From IMG/VR virus record IMGVR_UViG_3300032093_000619, positions 1 to 29,288 of that record: 29,288 bases of DNA, one strand, 5' to 3'. The stretch is from a virus. Below are positions 28,962 to 29,288 of the stretch, piece by piece. Position numbers and translations under genes: made by a program. Below the pieces are notes generated by a model, which saw only the letters and a program-made list of their open reading frames with translations, did no database searches and was not told the DNA's origin. How positions within the stretch are numbered: position 1 is the stretch's first letter; every line of letters starts with the position of its first letter.

Positions 28962-29288
28962 ATGCTGAACGTCAACGCAATCACTTCCACGCTGGCAAAG
29001 ATGCCAGATGCGGCGTTGCAGAAGTACGCTTCGTTGCACAAGGACGACCCGTACATCATGGCGCTGGCTGTGTCCGAGTCCAACCGCCGCAAGCAAATGC
29101 GTGGTGCTGCGCAGGCACCGCAGGGTATGCCCGAACCGCCCAAGGTGGCTGATCAAGCCGTGGCCGAGATGGCACCCCAAGAGCTGCCTGAAGATCAGGG
29201 TATTGCACGTTTGCCTGCCGGCGACATGAACTTCGCCGATGGCGGCATCATTGCGTTTGGCGATGGTGGGGAAGTTGAGCGGTATCAG
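28962..29288 (+). CDS. Large internal-protein gene, N-terminal part (3' truncated)
   Basis: 109 residues are visible; the frame is open to the window end with no stop. It starts with GAGG upstream of ATG at 28962. The N-terminus (LNVNAITSTLAKMPDAALQK, then YASLHKDDPYIMALAVSESN) is helical, followed by a Pro/Glu-rich part and FADGGIIAFGDGGEVERYQ. From memory this opening belongs to very long structural proteins at the end of such clusters, possibly the T7 gp16-like counterpart. Any lytic domain would lie outside the window. Confidence 0.6.
   Translation, partial: MLNVNAITSTLAKMPDAALQKYASLHKDDPYIMALAVSESNRRKQMRGAAQAPQGMPEPPKVADQAVAEMAPQELPEDQGIARLPAGDMNFADGGIIAFGDGGEVERYQ

Noticed and set aside
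1-29288. tRNA or rRNA genes
   Set aside because: Coding density leaves almost no room, and no cloverleaf or conserved T-loop was seen in the few gaps.

Overview
The window reads as the virion-morphogenesis, fibre, lysis and internal-protein arm of a tailed double-stranded DNA phage (Caudoviricetes), most likely short-tailed (podovirus-like). The evidence is one unbroken + strand block of about 39 genes packed with ATGA, TAATG or GTGA overlaps. They include a portal C-terminus, a GroES-like co-chaperonin, a scaffold-like protein, a major capsid protein, two connector/adaptor-like proteins, a P22 gp10/T7 gp12-like hub, fibres, a holin, a GH108 endolysin and T7-like internal-protein candidates. 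No tape-measure, sheath or baseplate gene, integrase, tRNA, CRISPR array or cellular gene was seen. Many small products resemble, from memory, hypothetical proteins of uncultured aquatic phages. The host cannot be named; strong Shine-Dalgarno sites and the GTA-type holin plus GH108 lysin suggest a Gram-negative bacterium. Both ends are cut: the portal gene on the left and a large internal-protein gene on the right. Terminase and replication genes must lie outside.

Layout. 1-4523: portal, small ORF, GroES-like protein, scaffold-like protein, conserved head-region protein, decoration-like protein, major capsid protein and a strong intrinsic terminator. 4478-4624: the only sizeable non-coding gap (147 bp), holding the terminator, a weak promoter candidate and a leader that can fold into a pseudoknot next to the next gene's ribosome site. 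4625-9020: decoration-like proteins, a small membrane protein, and a run of very small basic proteins, several ending in the same 23-residue tail, with a connector-like protein and a zinc-ribbon protein among them. 9028-10941: second adaptor and small virion proteins. 10942-18294: one 2450-residue repetitive fibre-like gene, a quarter of the window. 18311-19872: a second fibre with an AT-rich tip, a small conserved protein and a cupin. 19875-21959: membrane proteins, 3TM holin and GH108 endolysin. 21970-29288: tail hub protein, another virion protein, a good sigma70-type promoter candidate, then the internal-protein cassette including a GNAT-like gene in a T7 gp13-like position.

How it fits together. 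Head assembly genes come first and end at a terminator just after the capsid gene, as T7 places Tphi after gene 10. Connectors and fibres follow, lysis genes sit between the fibres and the hub, and the internal proteins are last and have their own promoter candidate. Points most worth a second look: the fibre's five ~340-residue modules arranged as two blocks (3+2) with alternating base composition; the shared C-terminal tail of consecutive small proteins; a short (M/F/Y)A(E/K/D)GG-type motif scattered through both small basic proteins and internal-protein candidates; and the pseudoknot leader.
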